DNA from: CAJBIL01 sp044359525
GTDB taxonomy: Bacteria; Pseudomonadota; Gammaproteobacteria; Burkholderiales; Rhodocyclaceae
Length of the DNA stretch: 64,000 bases
NCBI GenBank assembly: GCA_044359525.1
Contig: JBIKLY010000002.1
Coordinates: 28,418-92,417, forward strand
Direction: 5' to 3'
The stretch's first letter is position 1. Each line of letters starts with the position of its first letter. Position numbers and translations under genes: made by a program. The notes beneath the pieces were generated by a model. The model ran no database searches and was not told where the DNA came from. It saw only the letters and a program-made list of their open reading frames with translations. Shown piece after piece: positions 24,401 to 32,868 of this stretch.

Positions 24401-26701
24401 ATGTCAGACAGCATGATTTGCCAACGCATTCGCGTCAGCGGTGTTGTTCAGGGTGTTGGTTTCCGGCCCTTTGTCTGGCGCCTGGCGCGTGAGCTTGATC
24501 TCACCGGTTGGGTACGTAACGATTCGCGCGGCGTCGAAATTGAAGCCTGCGGTGCTGTTGCGCAGGTGCGCCGTCTGGTTGAGCGCCTGCAGCAGGAAGC
24601 CCCACCTCTCGCCCGCATTGATGCGGTGGTGGCGCGTAAGGCCGATCCGGAGTGCGTGGCCGATGGCTTTGTGATTATCGATAGCCGTAGCGGCCGTGCG
24701 GCGACGATGATCGGCCACGATACCGCCGTCTGCCGCGAATGCCTGGGCGAAATGTTCGACCCGGCGGCGCGGCGCTGGCGCTACGCTTTTACCAACTGCA
24801 CGCACTGCGGACCGCGCTACACGATCAGCCGTGGCCTGCCATACGACCGGGCGCGCACGAGCATGAAATCCTTTGCCCTGTGCAATAAGTGCCAGGGTGA
24901 GTACCGGCGGCCCGAAGACCGGCGCTTCCACGCCGAGGCCAATTGCTGCCCGAAATGCGGGCCACAGCTGGCGCTGCTCGATGCCGAAGGGCAGACGCTG
25001 CCGGGCGATCCCGTCGCCGTCGCACTGAAACTTTTGCGTGCCGGAAAGATTGTCGCCATCAAGGGGCTCGGCGGCTTCCATCTGGCTTGCGATGCGCGCA
25101 ATGCCGCTGCCGTGGCCGTATTGCGCGAGCGCAAGCAGCGCGAGGAAAAACCGTTTGCGGTGATGCTCGCCAACGCCGCTTCGGTCGCCCCTTTTGTTCA
25201 GATGGGTGTCGGCGAACCAGGCCTGCTGACGCTGCCCGAGCGACCGGCAATCTTGCTCAAGAAGCGCAACAACTGTGATGCTGCCTTGCCCGGCGTCGCG
25301 CCCGGGCTGGCCTGGCTGGGCGTCATGCTGCCCTACACGCCGTTGCAATACCTGCTTTTCCACGAAGCCGCCGGGCAGCCGGCCGGCTTATCCTGGCTCG
25401 ATGCGGCGCAGGAGCTCGCGCTGGTGATGACCAGCGCCAACCCCGGCGGCGAGCCGCTGGTGATCGGCAACAATGAGGCCTTGTTGCGTCTTTCGGGGAT
25501 TGCCGATGCTTACCTGATGCACGATCGCGAGATTGTCGCGCGCTGCGACGACAGCGTGGCGCGCATCGCGCCGGGCGGCCTGCAGTTCATTCGCCGCGCC
25601 CGGGGCTATACGCCGCGCGCCATCAAGTTGCCGCGTTCCGGCCCGCCGGTATTGGCGGTTGGCGGCTGGTTCAAAAACACGGTGTGCATTACGCGCGGCG
25701 ACGAGGCATTTGTCTCGCAGCACATCGGCGACCTCGACAACGCGGCGGCCTGCGGTTTCTTCGAGGAGAGTGTTGAGCAATTGCTGAAACTCTTGCAGGT
25801 CGAGCCGGCCATCGTTGCACACGATCTGCATCCGGATTTTCATTCGACGCGTTTTGCTGCCGACTTCGCGCGCCAGAACGGTTTGCCGCTGCTGGGCGTG
25901 CAGCATCACCATGCACACGCCGCCGCCGTGCTCGCCGAACATGGTGTGCAGGGGCCGGTGATTGCGCTGGCGCTTGATGGTGTCGGGCTAGGTACCGATG
26001 GCGGCGCCTGGGGCGGCGAATTGCTGCGCGTCGATGGCAAGAGATTTGAACGGCTTGGCCATCTTGCCCCGCTCGCCTTACCAGGCGGTGACCGCGCAGC
26101 GCGCGAGCCGTGGCGCATGGCGGCTGCCGTGCTGCATCAGCTTGGGCGTGGTGATGAAATCGCGCAGCGTTTTGCCGGCCAGCAAGCGGCACCGACCGTT
26201 GCGCAGATGCTGGAGCAGGGCGTCAATTGTCCGCAAACATCGAGTCTCGGCCGGATCTTTGATGCCGCTGCCGGGCTGCTTGGCGTCAAGCCGGTGATGG
26301 CTTTTGAGGGACAGGCAGCCATGCTGCTCGAAGGCATGGCCGAACGCTACGGCGACATTCTGCCGTTCGATCACAGCTGGCGTATCGAAAACGGGCGCCT
26401 CGATTTGTTGCCTCTGTTTGCTGTGTTGGCTGACGAGAAAAATGCCGAACGCGGCGCGGCGATTTTTCATGCGACGCTGGTTGCCGCGCTGGCCGACTGG
26501 GTGCATGCCGTGGCGCCGGCCGACAGTACGGTGGTTGGCAGCGGCGGCTGTTTCCTCAACCAGATTCTGGCGCGCGGCATGCGTTCGCGGCTTGGCGGTC
26601 ATGGCTTGCATCTGATCGAAGCGCGTCGCCTGCCGCCCAACGACGGTGGGCTGTCCCTTGGTCAGGCATGGATTGCCTTGCAGCATCTTTCGGAGTCCTG
26701 A
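24401..26701 (+). CDS. hypF: HypF, carbamoyltransferase for the CN ligands
   Basis: 766-residue enzyme that makes the thiocarboxamide on HypE from carbamoyl phosphate. Domains in order: acylphosphatase-like (VQGVGFRPFVWRLA, 1-90), two zinc fingers (CRECLGEMF to CTHCGPRY; CNKCQGEY to CCPKCGP, about 105-185), YrdC-like (about 200-390) and Kae1/HypF carbamoyltransferase (VQHHHAHAAAVLAEHG and the glycine-rich VGSGGCFLNQ). ATG at 24401 follows the hypB stop by one base; the earlier in-frame start would sit inside hypB. Confidence 0.97.
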   Translation: MSDSMICQRIRVSGVVQGVGFRPFVWRLARELDLTGWVRNDSRGVEIEACGAVAQVRRLVERLQQEAPPLARIDAVVARKADPECVADGFVIIDSRSGRAATMIGHDTAVCRECLGEMFDPAARRWRYAFTNCTHCGPRYTISRGLPYDRARTSMKSFALCNKCQGEYRRPEDRRFHAEANCCPKCGPQLALLDAEGQTLPGDPVAVALKLLRAGKIVAIKGLGGFHLACDARNAAAVAVLRERKQREEKPFAVMLANAASVAPFVQMGVGEPGLLTLPERPAILLKKRNNCDAALPGVAPGLAWLGVMLPYTPLQYLLFHEAAGQPAGLSWLDAAQELALVMTSANPGGEPLVIGNNEALLRLSGIADAYLMHDREIVARCDDSVARIAPGGLQFIRRARGYTPRAIKLPRSGPPVLAVGGWFKNTVCITRGDEAFVSQHIGDLDNAAACGFFEESVEQLLKLLQVEPAIVAHDLHPDFHSTRFAADFARQNGLPLLGVQHHHAHAAAVLAEHGVQGPVIALALDGVGLGTDGGAWGGELLRVDGKRFERLGHLAPLALPGGDRAAREPWRMAAAVLHQLGRGDEIAQRFAGQQAAPTVAQMLEQGVNCPQTSSLGRIFDAAAGLLGVKPVMAFEGQAAMLLEGMAERYGDILPFDHSWRIENGRLDLLPLFAVLADEKNAERGAAIFHATLVAALADWVHAVAPADSTVVGSGGCFLNQILARGMRSRLGGHGLHLIEARRLPPNDGGLSLGQAWIALQHLSES

Positions 26702-26704
26702 ACC

Positions 26705-26950
26705 ATGTGTCTCGCACTTCCCTGCCGCATCGTCGAGATGCTTGATGACGACAAGGCGATGATCGACGTCTCCGGCATGCGCAAGGAGATTTCGCTGGCG
26801 CTGGTTGAAGGCGTCGGCATCGGCGATTACGTCATCGTGCATGTCGGCTACGCACTGACCCGGCTCGACCCTGAAGAAGCCGACAAGACACTGGCGCTCT
26901 TTGCCGAGCTCGGGGATGCGGCGCTTCAGGAGGCTGCGAGTGCTCTCTAA
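26705..26950 (+). CDS. hypC: HypC, Fe(CN)2CO carrier
   Basis: 81-residue chaperone with the essential N-terminal cysteine (MCLALPCRIVEM). With HypD it carries the iron unit to the hydrogenase large subunit. It begins 3 bases after the hypF stop and is followed by hairpin H5. Confidence 0.95.
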   Translation: MCLALPCRIVEMLDDDKAMIDVSGMRKEISLALVEGVGIGDYVIVHVGYALTRLDPEEADKTLALFAELGDAALQEAASAL

Positions 26951-26954
26951 AAAG

Positions 26955-27036
26955 CGAAACACCAAGGCACCAAGAGCACAAAGTTACACCAAGTTTTTCT
27001 TGGTGAATCTTGGTGCCCTTGGTGTCTTGGTGGTGA
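26955..27036. repeat. Octamer hairpin H5 (CACCAAG dialect) between hypC and hypD
   Basis: Left arm GCGAAACACCAAGGCACCAA, right arm CTTGGTGCCCTTGGTGTCTT then GGTGGTG. It starts 5 bases past the hypC stop and ends about 20 bases before hypD. Confidence 0.9.
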
Positions 27037-27055
27037 AGTAGTACTGGGTTTTTCG

Positions 27056-28183
27056 ATGAAATACATCGATGAATTCCGTGACGGCGAGCTGGCCAAGGGG
27101 CTGGCGGCCGCGATCCGGCAGATCGCTGCGCCTGAGCGCAAATATCACTTCATGGAGTTCTGCGGCGGCCATACGCACGCCATTTCGCGCTATGGCGTGA
27201 CCGACCTGCTGCCGCCCAATGTACGGATGATTCACGGCCCCGGCTGCCCGGTTTGTGTGCTGCCGATCGGCCGTGTCGACATGGCGATCCGTTTGGCGCT
27301 GGAAGCCGGCGTGACGCTGTGCACCTACGGCGATACGCTGCGCGTGCCGGCCTCGGAAGGTCTTTCGCTGATGAAGGCGAAAGCGCGTGGCGGCGACATC
27401 CGCATGGTTTATTCAAGCGCCGACGCGGTGACTATTGCGCAGCAGAATCCTGACAAACAGGTTGTCTTTTTCGCCATCGGTTTTGAAACGACAACGCCGC
27501 CAACAGCCGTGGCGATCAAGCAGGCGCAGGCACTTGGCCTGAAGAATTTTTCCGTGCTTTGCTGTCATGTGCTGACGCCGGCGGCGATCAGCAATATTCT
27601 CGAGTCACCCGAAGTGCGACAGTGGGGCACTGTGCCGCTCGACGGCTTTATCGGCCCGGCGCACGTGTCGACGATCATCGGCAGCCGGCCTTACGAGTTC
27701 TTCGCTGAGGAATACCGCAAGCCGGTGGTGATCGCCGGCTTCGAGCCGCTCGATGTGATGCAGGCGATTCTGATGCTGGTCAAGCAGGTCAATGAAGGGC
27801 GCGCTGTCGTCGAAAACGAGTTCTCGCGTGCGGTGACGCGCGACGGTAATCTGAAGGCGCAGAACCTCGTTTCGGAACTGTTCGAGCTACGTCGTTCCTT
27901 CGAGTGGCGCGGCCTCAACGAAGTGCCGTACAGCGCGCTGCGCATCCGTAAGGAATACGCCGAATTCGACGCCGAGAAGCGTTTTGATATTGCCTATAAA
28001 ACCGTTCCCGATAACAAGGCCTGCGAATGCGGCGCCATCCTGCGCGGCGTCAAGCGGCCACAGGACTGCAAGATTTTCGGCACGGTATGCACGCCCGAGA
28101 ATCCGGTCGGCTCGTGCATGGTCTCCTCGGAAGGCGCCTGCGCGGCGCACTACACTTACGGTCGTTACAAGGATGTGGCGTGA
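27056..28183 (+). CDS. hypD: HypD, Fe-S scaffold for the Fe(CN)2CO unit
   Basis: 375-residue protein that assembles the Fe(CN)2CO cofactor with HypC and HypE. Signature motifs FCGGHTHAISRYG and GPGCPVCVLP near the N terminus and the C-terminal cysteine set CECGAILRG, C-K-I-F-G-T-V-C and GSCMVSSEGAC for the [4Fe-4S] cluster are present. Length is normal. Confidence 0.97.
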   Translation: MKYIDEFRDGELAKGLAAAIRQIAAPERKYHFMEFCGGHTHAISRYGVTDLLPPNVRMIHGPGCPVCVLPIGRVDMAIRLALEAGVTLCTYGDTLRVPASEGLSLMKAKARGGDIRMVYSSADAVTIAQQNPDKQVVFFAIGFETTTPPTAVAIKQAQALGLKNFSVLCCHVLTPAAISNILESPEVRQWGTVPLDGFIGPAHVSTIIGSRPYEFFAEEYRKPVVIAGFEPLDVMQAILMLVKQVNEGRAVVENEFSRAVTRDGNLKAQNLVSELFELRRSFEWRGLNEVPYSALRIRKEYAEFDAEKRFDIAYKTVPDNKACECGAILRGVKRPQDCKIFGTVCTPENPVGSCMVSSEGACAAHYTYGRYKDVA

Positions 28184-28195
28184 ATTTTTTAAAAT

Positions 28196-28312
28196 CCAAC
28201 GCAGAGGCGCAGAGGAACGCAGAGGGAACGCAGAGAAGAACAAAAATTCTTATGTGCAATCTTGTTGTGGTTTTCTCTGCGTTTCCTCTGCGCCTCTGCG
28301 CCTCTGCGTTGG
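28196..28312. repeat. Octamer hairpin H6 (GCAGAGGC dialect) between hypD and hypE
   Basis: Outer arms CCAACGCAGAGGCGCAGAGG and the matching complement ending GCGCCTCTGCGTTGG, with unequal numbers of units inside. Same dialect as H1, 21 kb away. It ends 18 bases before the hypE start. Confidence 0.9.
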
Positions 28313-28330
28313 GTCTTCAAGGTTTTCAAC

Positions 28331-29380
28331 ATGTCTGAAATTCGCAAAGGCTACGTCCGCCCGCTCGATCTCAAGCATGGTCGTGTCGACATGACGCATG
28401 GCAGCGGCGGTCGGGCCATGGTGCAGTTGATCGAAGAGTTGTTCGCCAAACACCTCGGCAACGAATATCTGGCGCAAGGAAACGACGGCGCGTTGATGCC
28501 GATGCCGAAGGGCAGGCTGGTGATGGCCACCGATTGCCATGTCGTTTCGCCGCTCTTTTTCCCCGGTGGCGATATTGGTTGTCTCTCGGTGCACGGCACG
28601 ATCAACGACATCGCGGTGATGGGCGCGACGCCGCTCTATCTGGCGGCTGGTTTCATTCTGGAGGAGGGCTTCCCGCTCGGCGATCTGGCGCGCATCGTTG
28701 AATCGATGGCCAACGCCGCAAAAGAAGCCGGCGTGCCGATCGTTACCGGCGACACCAAGGTCGTCGAGCAGGGCAAGGGCGACGGCGTCTTCATCACGAC
28801 CACCGGCGTCGGCGTCGTCGCCGAGGGCGAGGATTTTTCCGGCGACCGGGCGCGCGCGGGCGACAGGATCATCGTCTCCGGCAGCATCGGCGACCACGGC
28901 ATGGCGATCATGGCGCAGCGCGAGAGCCTCGGTTTCTCGGCGCCGATCGTCTCCGATACCGCCTCGCTGCACGGCCTGATCGTGGCCATGCGCCAGAGCG
29001 GCGCAACGATTCGCGTGTTGCGCGATCCGACGCGCGGTGGTGTCGCCACGACGCTCAACGAAATCGCGCGGCAGTCGAAGGTCGGCATGATGCTGCAGGA
29101 AGCCGCGCTGCCGGTGAATCCCGAAGTGGCCGCCGCCTGCGAATTCCTCGGCCTCGATCCTTTGTATGTCGCCAACGAAGGCAAGCTGCTGGCCATCGTC
29201 GCCGCCGAAGACGCCGACAAACTGCTGGTTGCCATGCGCGAGCATCCGCAGGGGCAGCGCGCCGCAATCATCGGCACGGTGCACGAAGACGCACACCACT
29301 TCGTGCAGATGACGACGGGCTTTGGCGGACGACGCATTGTCGATTGGCTGACGGGCGAACAACTGCCGAGGATTTGTTGA
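28331..29380 (+). CDS. hypE: HypE, cyanide-ligand forming dehydratase
   Basis: 349-residue PurM/AIR-synthase-type ATPase that dehydrates the thiocarboxamide on its last cysteine to thiocyanate. The C terminus ends in PRIC, with the catalytic Cys as final residue. Motifs MTHGSGGRAMVQLI and NDIAVMGATP are visible. The start at 28331 (MSEIRKGYV) is used because the longer frame extends backward through hairpin H6. Confidence 0.97.
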   Translation: MSEIRKGYVRPLDLKHGRVDMTHGSGGRAMVQLIEELFAKHLGNEYLAQGNDGALMPMPKGRLVMATDCHVVSPLFFPGGDIGCLSVHGTINDIAVMGATPLYLAAGFILEEGFPLGDLARIVESMANAAKEAGVPIVTGDTKVVEQGKGDGVFITTTGVGVVAEGEDFSGDRARAGDRIIVSGSIGDHGMAIMAQRESLGFSAPIVSDTASLHGLIVAMRQSGATIRVLRDPTRGGVATTLNEIARQSKVGMMLQEAALPVNPEVAAACEFLGLDPLYVANEGKLLAIVAAEDADKLLVAMREHPQGQRAAIIGTVHEDAHHFVQMTTGFGGRRIVDWLTGEQLPRIC

Positions 29381-29400
29381 GATGTTTGGAAGCGCTTTCA

Positions 29401-29487
29401 ACACAGAGTTCACAGAGACACAGAGAACACAGAGGAAATTCGTAAAAGGTTTCCTCTGTGTTCTCTGTGTCTCTGTGAACTCTGTGT
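29401..29487. repeat. Octamer hairpin H7 (CACAGAG dialect), perfect 38-bp arms, hypE / hypX
   Basis: Bases 29401-29438 are an exact reverse complement of 29450-29487, with an 11-base loop. Each arm reads as ACACAGAG, TTCACAGAG, ACACAGAG, AACACAGAG, then GGAAA. It is the best preserved hairpin of the family. Confidence 0.97.
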
Positions 29488-29515
29488 CGGATGCGGTGCT
29501 TTTACCAGGTTGATC

Positions 29516-31246
29516 ATGCGCATTCTTTTCCTCACCCACGCCTTCAACAGTCTGACGCAGCGGCTCTACAGCGAGCTCACCGCGCGCGGGCATCTGGTGG
29601 CTATCGAGTTCGATATCGCCGACTCGGTGGCCGAAGAAGCGGTCGCGCTGTTCAAGCCTGATCTGATCGTCGCGCCGTATCTGCGTCGGGCGATTCCTGA
29701 GTCGGTGTGGCGCCAGCACACCTGCCTGATCGTGCATCCGGGTATCGTCGGCGATCGCGGGCCGTCGGCGCTCGACTGGGCGATTCAAAGTGGCGAAGCA
29801 AAATGGGGTGTCACCGTGTTGCAGGCTGAAGCCGAGATGGACGCCGGGCCGATCTGGGCGGCGGAAACCTTCCCGCTGCGCGCTGCGAAGAAGTCGAGTG
29901 TCTATCGTAACGAGGTGACCGAAGCGGCGACGCGAGCGGTGCTCAAGGCGGTTGAGAATTTTTCAGCCGGCGGCTTTGTGCCGAAGCAACTCAACTATGC
30001 AGACCCTGAGGTACGCGGCGAATTGCGCCCGTTGATGAAACAGGCCGAGCGGGCGATTGACTGGGCGCGTGACAGTAGCGCCGTTGTTCTTGCCAAGCTG
30101 AATGCGGCCGATGGTTTTCCGGGTGTGGCCGATACGCTGTTCGGCGAGCCCTGCCACCTGTTCGATGCCTGGGCCGAAGACACGTTGCGTGGCGGCCAAC
30201 CCGGTGAAGTCATCGCCTGGCGTGAGACGGCGCTATTGCGCGCGACGGTCGACGGTGCGGTGTGGGTCGGCCACGCCAAGCGTGCCGGTGCGAGCATCCC
30301 GCTCAAGCTGCCGGCGACGCAGGCGTTCGCTGACCAGCTGGCCGGCATCCCCGAAGCGCCGCTCGATGGCTGGGCGCAGCTTGACGGTCAGACGTGGCAG
30401 GACATTCGCTACGAAGAATCCGGCATTGACGGCAATGCGATTGGCTTCCTGCATTTCGATTTCTACAACGGCGCGATGAGCACGCGCCAGTGCCAGCGGC
30501 TGCAGGCCGCTTACGAATGGGCGCGGAGACGGTCGACGAAAATCATCGTGCTGATGGGCGGCTCGGACTACTGGTCGAACGGTATTCACCTCAACACCAT
30601 CGAGGCCGCCGAATCGCCGGCCGATGAGTCGTGGGCCAACATCAACGCCATTGATGACCTGGCCGAGGTGATCATCCGCACCGACAGCCATCTGACCATT
30701 GCCGCACTGCAGGGCAACTGCGGCGCCGGCGGCTGCTTCCTGGCGCGTGCCGCCGATCTCGTCTGGGCGCGCGATGGCGTGCTGCTCAACCCGCATTACA
30801 AGAACATGGGCAACCTGTTTGGCTCGGAGTACTGGACCTATCTGCTGCCGCCGCGTGTTGGCGATGAGGGCGCGCAGGCGATCATGCAGAACCGCTTGCC
30901 GATGACCGCTGCTGGTGGCGTTGCCAAAGGCTTTCTTGACGCTTGCCTGACCAGTGATCCTTCAGCCTTCCGTGTCGACGTCGCACGGCGTGCCGCCGAG
31001 TTGGCGGCTGCCGCCGATCTAACTGGTCGCTTGCAGGCCAAGCGCGACAAGCGACAGGCCGACGAAACCGCCAAGCCGCTGGCGCAATATCGCGCCGAAG
31101 AGTTGTCGCACATGCGCCGCAACTTCTACGGGTTTGATCCGAGTTATCACGTGGCGCGTTTTCATTTCGTGCAGAAGTCGCCGAATTCGTGGACGCCGCG
31201 CCATCTAGCCATTCATCGCGATCTGGGCTGGCGCGTACCGGAATGA
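29516..31246 (+). CDS. hypX: HypX/HoxX, CO-forming maturation enzyme
   Basis: 576-residue two-domain protein. The N-terminal half is a formyltetrahydrofolate-binding formyltransferase fold (HPGIVGDRGPSALDWAI), the C-terminal half an enoyl-CoA hydratase/crotonase fold (GGSDYWSNGIHLN). The family makes the CO ligand of [NiFe]-hydrogenases from formyl-THF under aerobic conditions. ATG at 29516 gives the standard N terminus MRILFLTHAFNS; a TTG two codons earlier is less likely. Its presence points to hydrogenase maturation in air. Confidence 0.94.
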   Translation: MRILFLTHAFNSLTQRLYSELTARGHLVAIEFDIADSVAEEAVALFKPDLIVAPYLRRAIPESVWRQHTCLIVHPGIVGDRGPSALDWAIQSGEAKWGVTVLQAEAEMDAGPIWAAETFPLRAAKKSSVYRNEVTEAATRAVLKAVENFSAGGFVPKQLNYADPEVRGELRPLMKQAERAIDWARDSSAVVLAKLNAADGFPGVADTLFGEPCHLFDAWAEDTLRGGQPGEVIAWRETALLRATVDGAVWVGHAKRAGASIPLKLPATQAFADQLAGIPEAPLDGWAQLDGQTWQDIRYEESGIDGNAIGFLHFDFYNGAMSTRQCQRLQAAYEWARRRSTKIIVLMGGSDYWSNGIHLNTIEAAESPADESWANINAIDDLAEVIIRTDSHLTIAALQGNCGAGGCFLARAADLVWARDGVLLNPHYKNMGNLFGSEYWTYLLPPRVGDEGAQAIMQNRLPMTAAGGVAKGFLDACLTSDPSAFRVDVARRAAELAAAADLTGRLQAKRDKRQADETAKPLAQYRAEELSHMRRNFYGFDPSYHVARFHFVQKSPNSWTPRHLAIHRDLGWRVPE

Positions 31247-31256
31247 GTTCACGAAA

Positions 31257-32717
31257 ATGACGGCAATGGAAAAACTGAAACTGCCCACCGTGCTCGTCGT
31301 CGACGACGAAGTGCGCTCGCTTGAGGCGCTGCGCCGCACGCTGGAAGAAGATTTTGAAGTGTTCACCGCGTCAAGCGCCGCAGAAGCGCAGACGGTGATG
31401 GAGCGCGAGTGGGTACAGATCATCGTTTGCGACCAACGCATGCCGGGAATGACCGGCGTCGAGTTTCTCAAGGGCGTGCGCAGCCAGTGGCCGGATACCC
31501 TGCGCATCATCCTCTCGGGCTATACCGAGGCCGAGGACATCATCGCCGGGGTGAACGAAGCCGGCATCTACCAGTACCTGATGAAGCCGTGGCAGCCCGA
31601 CCAGCTGCTGCTCACACTGCAGGCGGCGGCCAACGTCTATCGCCTGCAGCAGGAAAACCAGCGCCTGTCGGTCGAGCTGCGCGCCGCCGAGCCGGTGCTC
31701 GTCAAACGCGTCGAGATGAAGTACGAGCGCGTCAAACGCGAGTTCGGTCTCGACGGCCTGATCCGCACGCCGAAGAGCCCGCTCAATACGGTTTGCGAGC
31801 TGGTCGAGAAAATCGCCCCCTACGATCTGTCGGTGCTGATTACCGGCGAATCGGGAACCGGCAAGGAAATGCTGGCGCGCGCCATCCACTACCGCAGCCG
31901 GCGCGCCGAGCGCGCCTTCGTCATCGAGAACTGCGGCGCGCTGCCCGACCAGTTGCTCGAAGCCGAACTGTTCGGCTACAAGCGTGGCGCCTTTACCGGC
32001 GCCTACGAGGATCGTGTCGGGCGTTTCCAGCAGGCCGATGGCGGCACCATATTTCTCGACGAAATTGGCGAAACCAGCCCGGCGTTTCAGGTGAAGCTGC
32101 TGCGGGTATTGCAGGAAGGCGAATTCCGTCCGCTCGGCGCGCCACGTCCGGTATCGGTCGATGTGCGCGTCGTCGCCGCAACCAATCGCGACCTCGAAGC
32201 CGATGTGCGCGCCGGGCGTTTCCGCGAGGATCTGTATTATCGGCTGGCCACCGTCACGCTGCACGTGCCGCCGTTGCGCGAGCGACCGATGGATATTCCT
32301 CTGCTCGCTGGTCGTTTGCTGGACGCCAGCCAGAAAGCGCTGGGCAAAAAATCAAACGGCTTTACCAACGAAGCGCTCGCCTGCATCGCCGCCTACCGCT
32401 GGCCCGGCAACGTGCGCGAATTGCAGAACGAAATCCTGCGCATGCTGGCACTTTCCGATACGCCGCTCCTCGGTGCCGACTTGCTGGCGCCGCGCATCCT
32501 GCGTACGCCGGCCGTTGATCAGCAGGAGGACGAGCTTCTGTTGCTGGTCGGTGGCGAGGGTGGCTTGAAGGAGCGCATGGATGCGCTCGAAGCGCGCGTC
32601 GTCAAGGAAACGATGATCCGCCAGCGCTGGAACAAATCGAAAGCGGCCGTCGAACTCGGCCTGTCGCGCGTCGGCCTGCGCAACAAGCTGGTGAGATACG
32701 GGCTGGAGCGGGGGTGA
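31257..32717 (+). CDS. hoxA: HoxA/HupR, NtrC-family response regulator of hydrogenase genes
   Basis: 486-residue activator. Receiver domain (about 10-130) with phospho-acceptor Asp in IIVCDQRMPG, sigma-54 interaction AAA domain (about 165-400) with Walker A TGESGTGKE and the GAFTGA loop, and a C-terminal helix-turn-helix (KSAAVELGLSRVGLRNKL pattern). In Cupriavidus necator HoxA is active unphosphorylated and is blocked by HoxJ; the same logic is inferred here. It lies 10 bases after hypX; hairpin H8 follows. Confidence 0.95.
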   Translation: MTAMEKLKLPTVLVVDDEVRSLEALRRTLEEDFEVFTASSAAEAQTVMEREWVQIIVCDQRMPGMTGVEFLKGVRSQWPDTLRIILSGYTEAEDIIAGVNEAGIYQYLMKPWQPDQLLLTLQAAANVYRLQQENQRLSVELRAAEPVLVKRVEMKYERVKREFGLDGLIRTPKSPLNTVCELVEKIAPYDLSVLITGESGTGKEMLARAIHYRSRRAERAFVIENCGALPDQLLEAELFGYKRGAFTGAYEDRVGRFQQADGGTIFLDEIGETSPAFQVKLLRVLQEGEFRPLGAPRPVSVDVRVVAATNRDLEADVRAGRFREDLYYRLATVTLHVPPLRERPMDIPLLAGRLLDASQKALGKKSNGFTNEALACIAAYRWPGNVRELQNEILRMLALSDTPLLGADLLAPRILRTPAVDQQEDELLLLVGGEGGLKERMDALEARVVKETMIRQRWNKSKAAVELGLSRVGLRNKLVRYGLERG

Positions 32718-32737
32718 TGAAGGAAATCAGGAAAAAA

Positions 32738-32843
32738 GCGAACCACCAAGACACCAAGGGCACCAAGAGGCACCAAGAAGTGCAAAAGCATTCTTTGGTT
32801 TTTCTTGGTGATCCTTGGTGCCCTTGGTGTCTTGGTGGTTCGC
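32738..32843. repeat. Octamer hairpin H8 (CACCAAG dialect) between hoxA and hoxB
   Basis: Outer 30 bases of each arm pair perfectly, starting GCGAACCACCAAGACACCAA, and the right edge is TTGGTGGTTCGC. It ends 25 bases before the hoxB start, so any transcript from hoxA into hoxB carries it in the leader of hoxB. Confidence 0.92.
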
Positions 32844-32868
32844 AGTTCTGTTTTACAGGGGCGGGCGC

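Noticed and set aside
26955..29487. Octamer repeats considered as a CRISPR array
   Set aside because: Units are 8-10 bases, contiguous and arranged in inverted arms, with no spacers and no cas genes.
28250..29788. Long minus-strand frame across hypE and the start of hypX
   Set aside because: It translates hairpins H6 and H7 and antisense hypE; no domain.
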